A DNA stretch of 64,000 nucleotides, taken from Sphagnum compactum (lineage: Eukaryota > Bryophyta > Sphagnopsida > Sphagnales). The stretch spans positions 11,336,213 to 11,400,212 of the forward strand of contig OZ234493.1 of NCBI GenBank assembly GCA_965153455.1, in the 5' to 3' direction. The position numbers were made by a program, and so were the translations under genes. How positions within the stretch are numbered: the first letter of the stretch is position 1; each line of letters starts with the position of its first letter. The notes under the pieces were generated by a model, which saw only the letters and a program-made list of their open reading frames with translations, had not been told where the DNA came from and made no database searches. Positions 57,877 through 64,000 of the stretch are shown piece after piece.

Positions 57877-58000
57877 ACTGATCTTTGAAATTGAAACTGG
57901 ATCCAAGAAACCTTTGATGGTGCTCCACAACATTCTAAAGCCTAGACCTGCATTAATGGTGAACATCTTATGCCATGTTTGCATCATCAAAACCACACAC
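57877..58000 (-). pseudogene. Sec14/CRAL-TRIO-like exon fragment
   Basis: Minus-strand frame reads WHKMFTINAGLGFRMLWSTI then KGFLDPVSISKIS before a GTATGT donor. This is the conserved core of plant Sec14-like phosphatidylinositol transfer proteins, where the family has RMFIINAGPGFRLLW and FLDPKT. No neighbouring Sec14 exons were found on either side. Confidence 0.55.
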
Positions 58001-58366
58001 CTGCTAATCAGTTTCAAGCATGCACACAGCTTTGGGTCAGGAAGATGTGCTAATCTCTGACTTGTGCATGCGTCCAAATACAATTGTGACATAGCACACA
58101 GCCATCAAATATCACCCCAGGTCCTCGATGATTATATAAATTGAATAATAACATCAGCAGCAGCAGGGCGGCGGGACCCCAACCCCCTTCTCCCCGCTTT
58201 GCTTCACTTCAGAAGGCAGCGCGGACGGATCGAACGCAGACCAAATTCCGAAAAACAGAAAATGACGGAGAGCGGCCGTGTGGATGCGAGAGCGTGGAAT
58301 CCGTCTGTCAAGGAGGGATGGGAGGAGGCGGCCTGAAATTTTTTTAAAAAAATTCTTGGCCGGCAG
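58001..58366. other. GC-richer flank of the gypsy insertion
   Basis: From 58150 the sequence becomes clearly GC-richer than the rest, up to the LTR border. It has no identifiable gene and could be leader or promoter of a disrupted gene or part of the fragment patchwork. Confidence 0.35.
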
Positions 58367-59186
58367 TGACGCGCTCCTTCGTCCCGGGGTGAACCCACTT
58401 GAGGGTTCACCAATGTGAAGTTGCGGAAAGTTGGGACCGAAGGGCACGCTCCCGGCTTCCAACTCTAGAAAGGGGTAGAGGGTCGAGTTGGGAGCCCAGG
58501 GATCAGACTAGGAAGAGGGACTAGCTTAGCTTGTGTGAATCTGCATCCAAAAACCAACCACGGGAGGTTAGTTTAGCATTCGGGAGACCTTTGGGTGTTG
58601 GGACAAGCCATGGGCACTTGGACACACAAGACTCACCACGGCCCGGACTCGGGGGAAGCCACCACCTTCCCCCTTATAGTTATCTCTGCAACTCGCCACG
58701 GAGGCTACATCCAAATGGCACATTTTGTTGGGACTCCCGAAATGGAGTCCCGAAACTGTCCCGGCGGGACTCCCGGAACTTTGAGCTGCCATAACTCCCG
58801 ACTCCAGAGTTTGATTGTGACGAGGTCTCAACCAAAGTTGTAGGCCTCGTCGAGATCTTTCCAACGCCATGTCGCACTCCCTCAGGCGACGTCGGGAAAG
58901 GGTCGATTCTCGACTTTTAGTGGTCGGGAGTCAAACTGCCAATTTGACTCCAGGCCCTTCTTTTGCCCATAACTTGGGCTGCAGATCTCCAAATGACCAA
59001 TGCAAGGCCATTTTCGTTATCTACGTTTCAAAACCTTTCCAATGACACCAAGAACACCCCAAGGCGAGGTGTTTTAGGCCTTGTTGTCGAGCTCTGAACA
59101 TTCGGGAGTCCCGGAGGACTCCAAACCTCCAACTTTTCCAAGTGTTGGGCTTTACCCCCACACTTGGGCGAAGTGGGGTTGCGACA
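58367..59186 (-). repeat. 3' LTR of the gypsy element, 820 bp
   Basis: On the minus strand it begins TGTCGCAACCCCAC directly after the purine tract and ends GGAGCGCGTCA, so it has TG...CA ends. The outer border was set by alignment with the older solo LTR at 33589-34471, which starts at the matching place. A short palindrome (GGTGAACCC/GGGTTCACC) lies near its outer end at 58386-58409. Confidence 0.75.
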
Positions 59187-59199
59187 CTCTCCCCCACTA
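59187..59199 (-). promoter_or_regulatory. polypurine tract of the gypsy element
   Basis: On the minus strand TAGTGGGGGAGAG abuts the LTR's TGTCG. This is the position and composition of the plus-strand primer for reverse transcription. Confidence 0.75.
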
Positions 59200-59966
59200 G
59201 AAGAAAGAGGTCAATGTCCTCATTGACACTTAGAATTTTCCTTCATACAATTGCAATTGCTTTCTTTTGGATCCTTGGCCATTTTGCCAACTTTGTGGCT
59301 AGACCTTGTCTCAAGCTAACTTAGGCGTCCCCAAGTTTCCAACACTTTCTTGACGAGTCTAAGAGGGTCTTGTAGAAAACCTTCTTCCTTTGCTTCGTCA
59401 AAAGACTAAACTAGCCTAATTGACGAAGCCCTCATTTGGGAGGAACTTTTTTTCCATCCTTCCCCTCATGAGGACTTAAGTCAAGTCTACTCTTGACCTA
59501 AGTTACTTGACATGACTCCTTTCCCTATCTCGCGCCTTGGTCACAACAACCAAGTCTTAACTAAAACATTTGCTTATCAAGGCACGAGAAAGAACACCTA
59601 GGTTTGCCAAACCCAAGTCCCAAACTACACTTAGAGTATGTGAGCGGGGTCATGACTTCCCGCGTTGGCCACACTACCAACCAACCCTTCGGGATGCACT
59701 TAAGGCATGTGCATGTCCCCGCAAGCTCACCTTGCTTACCTCTTCCCTTGGGGCCAAGTTTCCTCAACCCCAAAGTAAGAGTCCGATTTTGATTTGGGCC
59801 TACGCAAGAAAGTTCCATTTGTCCATGCCACAACCCTATTTGCCTTAACAAATTTTTCATGATACAATCTCTTGGAAGTTTTAAAGCCCTTTTTATTTCA
59901 CTTGCAACTTGATGTGGTACATTTTATATGAAACTCCGCCCCACTAAAAGAAAGGTGATGTCCTCA

Positions 59967-60320
59967 TCACGCTCTACGTCTTCTCTTTGCCGGTCTAGTG
60001 TGGATTTCTTCTATGGTTTCTTGGGCATGTTCCATGTCGGATTCATTCACCCAAGATGCCTCTATTGCATGGTAGCCTTTCCACTTAACTAAGTATTCCC
60101 GCTCTCGCCCTCTAAGTTGCCTTGATTTGAGCACGGCCTCTACCTCAAACTCTGGTTCATTATGAACCAAGTCCGGTGGAGGCCTTGAGTGATGCTCTCT
60201 ATTAGGCCTTGAGGCGTCGCGGGAGACCGGCTTCAAAAGGGAAACATGAAATGTGGGATGAACTCTAAGATTTTCCGGTAATTCTAACTTATAAGTGTCG
60301 GAAAGTTTCTTTTCCAACAC
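59967..60320 (-). pseudogene. gypsy integrase C-terminus with chromodomain
   Basis: Holds the linker PENLRVHPTFHVSLLKPV typical of gypsy integrases, then EFEVEAVLKSRQLRGREREY and LVKWKGYHAIEASWVNESD, a chromodomain with its conserved aromatic and acidic positions. Chromodomains can steer insertion to marked chromatin. It is separated from the integrase core by a TGA at 60395-60397 and a frameshift near 60340 (an extra C in the GGGGCCC run). Confidence 0.85.
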
Positions 60321-60396
60321 TTTGAATGGACCCGCATATGGGCCCCATAAACTTATGACTTAACCCTTCGGGCAACCGGAAGTTCTTGATGTTCAA

Positions 60397-61692
60397 TCAC
60401 ACCTCGTCTCCTTCTTGAAACTTCACCTCTCGTCGGGACTTGTCCGCAAAATCCTTGTACCTTTTGTGCGCCTTTTCCAAGTTAGCTTTTGCCAACTCCC
60501 ACAAGCGCTTCCTTTCTTCATCAAGTTGTGTGACCATTGGCACTTCCTCACTTGCATCAATCGAAGGTTGTCCTTGTGCTGCCCAAGTCATGGGCACAAT
60601 TGGTGACTTGGCCGTCACCATTTGGAATGAGGTGGACCCAGTTGCGTAGTGTACCGAGTTATTGTAACAAAACTCGGCTAACTCCAAATGGTCCACCCAA
60701 TCTTGTTGATCCGCCGCCACATAATTCCTTAGGAATTGTTGGATCACCAAGTTCACCCTCTCGGTTTGTCCATCGGTTTGGGGACGGAATGAAGTGCTCA
60801 TCTTGAGTTCCGACCCCATGCGCTTCCACAAGGCCCGCCAAAACTTACTTGTGAATTTTGGATCTCGATCCGACACTATGTCCTTTGGAAGACCATGATG
60901 CTTGAAAATGTGGGAGAAGAACAACCTCCCCGTCTCTTGAGCCGTGGCTTCATCCTTTGTGGGAATGAAGTGTGCCATTTTGCTAAATCGATCCACCACA
61001 ACCATGATGGCATCAAACCCCTTTGAAGGGGGCAAACTTACCATGAAGTCCATGGACACACTTTCCCACGGCCCTTCGGGAATTGGCAAAGGTTGCAACA
61101 AACCCGCTTGCTTCTTGTTGAGGGTCCGGTTTTGTTGACAAGTTAAACAAGTCTTCACGTACTCCTCCGCATCATCCTTCAAGTTGGGCCAATAGTAGGA
61201 CTTCTTTAGGAATGTTGTGGTGCGCTTTGCACCACCATGGCCCGCAAGTGGCCCATCATGACATTCCTTCAAAAGTGTGTCTCGCATCTTCCCTTCCGGC
61301 ACGTAGAGTCGGTTTTGCTTGTACCACAACAATCCATTTTTCAAATGGAAGTGGGACTTGGCTCCATTTTGAATGCTTTGCCTTGCCTCCTTGGCAAAAG
61401 CATCCCGGCGGTTTGCTAATCTAACTTCCTTTTGAAGTTCCGACTCTCCCACATACACCACTCTAAGTTGGTGTCTCCGGCTCAAGGCATCGGGGACTAC
61501 GTTATCCTTTCCCGGCTTGTGCCGGATGTCCACATTGAACAAGGCCAATGTGTCTTGCCACCTTACTTGCTTGGATGACAACTTGGGTTGAATTGCAAAG
61601 TACTTCAAGGTCACATTGTCGGTCCACACCACTACATCTTTGGAGCCTATGTAGTGACCCCAAGTCTTGAGACAATGTATGACCGCCCACAT
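60397..61692 (-). pseudogene. gypsy RNase H end and integrase
   Basis: 431 codons open. It begins at MWAVIHCLKTWGHYIGS (RNase H) and passes a zinc-binding HHCC region (HDGPLAGHGG ... CLTCQQNR). The catalytic core follows, with Asp in SMDFMVSLP, Asp in SDRDPKFTSKF and Glu in RPQTDGQTERVN, then the gypsy GDEV. It stops at a TGA where family members have Trp. Upstream, a TGA near 61712-61714 separates it from the rest of RNase H. Confidence 0.9.
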
Positions 61693-61874
61693 TTCCTTCT
61701 CGTGTGTTGGTCACCTTCGCTCCGTCTCACTCAACTTCTTGCTTTCAAAGGCCACCGGTCTTCCATCTTGCACTTTGACACCCCCAATTGCAAAGTCGGA
61801 GGCGTCGGAATGGATTTCAAAGTCCTTGTCAAAGTCGGGCAACTTCAACACCGGCGCCTTCACCAAAATGCCTT

Positions 61875-63521
61875 TCAATGTCTCAAAGGCTTCATCGCAT
61901 GCTTATCCCAATCATAGGTGACGGCAGACTTCTTCAAAAGGTTTGTCAAAGGAGCCCCTATTTTCGCAAAGTTCTTTATGAACTTGCGATAGTAGGAGGC
62001 CAATCCCAAAAAGGATCTCAAAGCGGGAACCGACTTCGGCGACTCCCAATCCAAGATTGCCTTAACCTTGTGATCATCCATCATCAAACCATCTTGGGTT
62101 ATTCTATGCCCAAGAAAGTCCACTTCCATCACCCCAAATTTGCACTTCTCGAGCTTGGCATACAACTTGTTTTCCCTTAGCCTTTTGAACACCTTGCGAA
62201 GGTGCTCCGCATGCTCCTCCATGGAGCTACTATAGATCAAAATGTCGTCTATGTAGACGACCACAAAATCATCAAGCCATTCGCAGAAAATGTCATTCAT
62301 GAGAGTGCAAAATGTTGCGAGTGCATTGGTGAGCCCAAATGGCATCACCAAAAATTCATATGAGCCATACCTTGTGCGACAAGCGGTCTTTTCTTCGTCC
62401 CCTTCCTTGATCCTCATTTGGTAATACCCCGAACGTAGATTAATTCTACTAAAAACTTTGGCTCCCGAGAGACGATCAAATAGATCATCGATGCGAGGTA
62501 AAGGATACTGATTTTTCACCGTTGCCTTGTTGAGTGCTCTATAATCAACACACATCTTCAAAGTCCCATCCTTTTTGTGAACAAAAAGGACGGGTGCCCC
62601 ATACGGTGATTTGCTTGGTTTGATGTAACCTTTCGCGAGGAGTTCCTCAAGTTGAACCTTGAGTTCCTTCAACTCCTCGTGGCTCATTCTATATGGGGCC
62701 TTGGCGGGCGGTTTCACTCCCGGTATCACTTCAATCGCATGATCAACTCGTCTTCTCGGGGGCAAGTCTTCGGGCATCACATCCGGGAACTCTTGTAAGA
62801 CTTGCTTTATGCACTTGGCGGAAGTCACCAACTTGGTGGCTTCCTTGGGCTCATATTCGTCCAACACCCGCATGACACACGTCATGCCGAAACCCCCCAC
62901 ACATTCTTTTTCCCAAGCTTTTCCTAACATGAAGTGGATGGTTGAACCACCCACACAAGGCAACTCATGTGCCTTAACTCGCACAATCCCACTTTTAGAT
63001 GGGATTCTAACCAACCTATTGTGCCCTTCAATGAGCACATTGTTTTGGGTGATGAACTCCATTCCAAGAACGCAATCCATTCCACCCAAGGTGGAAACCA
63101 ACAAGTCCACCTTTCCTCTCCAATTCCCTAATTGGAGAGGCGCTCCCTTTGTTTGTAAAGTAGTTGGATGGGGAACCCCATCCGCGAAATGCACCTCAAT
63201 GGGTGCCTTGAGCTCCTCCAAGTGGAGCTCCATCCTTTCGGCGCTCTCCCGAGTTATGAAGTTGTGGGAGGCCCCTGTGTCCAAAAGGCATAAGATTTCC
63301 CGTTTAGCAATCTTCCCTTTCAAGAATATAAGTCGATTGCATTCCGGTTGGGCTAAAGTGGCACTGAGAGCAAGTACCTTAGAGCTCCCAACCCCCGTTT
63401 TGGATTTGGGACAATCTTTGGAGTAATGCCCCACCTCGTTGCAATTGAAACATGCACCCTTGGGCTTTGCTCCAAAATCTCCCTTGGTTTGGCTCCCTTT
63501 GAAAGGAGCCCCTTTTTTCAC
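61875..63521 (-). pseudogene. gypsy zinc knuckle, protease and reverse transcriptase
   Basis: 548 codons open. [14 protein letters not shown] (about 63411-63452) is the nucleocapsid zinc knuckle. [10 protein letters not shown] (about 63255-63284) is the aspartic protease site. The reverse transcriptase carries a [20 protein letters not shown] block and YIDDILIYS (about 62230-62256) with its catalytic Asp pair. The frame is lost near 61905 after [10 protein letters not shown], and the RNase H start continues in another frame to about 61715. The frame is the same as that of Gag, from which it is separated only by a TAA at 63552-63554. Confidence 0.92.
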
Positions 63522-63551
63522 GAAGCTACCTTTTGGCTTGAACCCCGAGCC

Positions 63552-63995
63552 TTAGAATTGTTTGGTCTTTTCCTTGGTTGGGTTACCTTGCCCCCGGTTC
63601 CATTCCCCCTCATGCCTTGGCTTTTTGTGAAGGAACTTGTTGTCCTTCTTGAACCCGGATTTGTCACTCCGCCCCACATCCGAGAAGTTCTCCACTTTCG
63701 TGACGGCCTCGGATAATGAGGCGGGCCAATTCTCCTCAAGCTTTCGCTTAGCCCAAGTCGGAAGTCCCATCACGAATTGGCACACACGGTCCAACTCGTG
63801 CATGTGCCGGATCTCAAACATGAGCTCGGAATAGGCCCTCACATATTGCCTCAAATTTTCATTTGTGGCATTCACAAGCTCACGGAGTTTGCACCTTGAG
63901 ATGTAGTCGGAATTTCTCGGAATGAACTCCGCGTCAATGCGATCCTTGAAAAACTCCCACGTATAGCCATGGTTCTTGCCCTCCTCTTGTCTCAC
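63552..63995 (-). pseudogene. gypsy Gag, C-terminal part
   Basis: 148 codons to the window edge, the start being outside. The stretch around WEFFKDRIDAEFIP, then CKLRELVNATNENLRQYVRA, matches the retrotransposon Gag domain. A basic Gly/Lys-rich stretch leads to KQF and a TAA. The zinc knuckle continues in the same frame after the stop, so this is an internal stop rather than a natural Gag end. Confidence 0.85.
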
Positions 63996-64000
63996 CGTCT

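Larger units (their letters stand above)
58367..64000 (-). mobile_element. chromodomain Ty3/gypsy LTR retrotransposon (chromovirus), 5' part outside window
   Basis: Reading on the minus strand from the right edge: Gag (63995-63552), zinc knuckle, protease, reverse transcriptase, RNase H, integrase, a C-terminal chromodomain, a purine tract (59187-59199) and a complete 3' LTR (59186-58367). The order protease-RT-RNase H-integrase defines Ty3/gypsy; the chromodomain defines the chromovirus branch. The coding part has three stop codons and two frameshifts. The 5' LTR, primer-binding site and start of Gag lie beyond 64000. GGCAG at 58362-58366 should be one half of the target duplication. Confidence 0.92.

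Overview
The window is nuclear DNA of a land plant. Spliced genes with plant-specific products (CHUP1, a DYW-type PPR protein, a chloroplast Hsp70) sit in long AT-rich stretches full of decayed transposons. The very regular PLS repeats of the PPR protein, the chromodomain Ty3/gypsy element and the hAT-like relic would suit a seed-free plant, most likely a fern. That assignment is inference.

Layout. 74-612 (+) holds the last two exons of a CHUP1-like gene. 1466-2605 (-) is a V-ATPase proteolipid gene, convergent with it. About 3000-13100 is AT-rich and transposon-derived: decayed coding debris, a 638-bp block between perfect 23-bp inverted repeats, and a 4.03-kb PIF/Harbinger element (8103-12128) with matching termini, a TAA target duplication and both of its genes in decayed form. 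13815-15842 (+) is a PIG3-like quinone oxidoreductase. 16503-19526 (-) is a DYW-class PPR gene with two small 5' exons. 22044-27441 (-) is an 18-exon NADP-malic enzyme gene.

27442-41706 is mostly gene-free. It contains a decayed solo LTR (33589-34471), an hAT-like transposase relic (about 36290-37480) and degenerate simple arrays. 41707-42480 (-) is an intronless, broken copy of the SNARE gene USE1. 44059-45163 (+) is NAA50, with a partial second copy of its exon 2 inside intron 1. 46763-50669 (-) is a stromal Hsp70 gene of 8 exons. 50670-55150 is AT-rich, with one more copy of a dispersed repeat. 56984-58000 is a patchwork of gene fragments (GST-kappa/DsbA-like, AVT6-like transporter, Sec14-like). 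A chromodomain Ty3/gypsy element on the minus strand occupies 58367 to the right edge; it has a complete 3' LTR but a broken polyprotein.

The intact genes are unrelated housekeeping or organelle-support genes: vacuolar acidification, chloroplast positioning, stromal protein folding, NADPH supply, organelle RNA editing and N-terminal acetylation. They do not form a pathway. Exon coordinates were derived by hand from GT/AG sites, reading phase and remembered family sequence. I saw no tRNA, rRNA or CRISPR array. I found no clearly new biological system; the least ordinary features are the Harbinger element, the gene-fragment patchwork and the NAA50 exon duplication.
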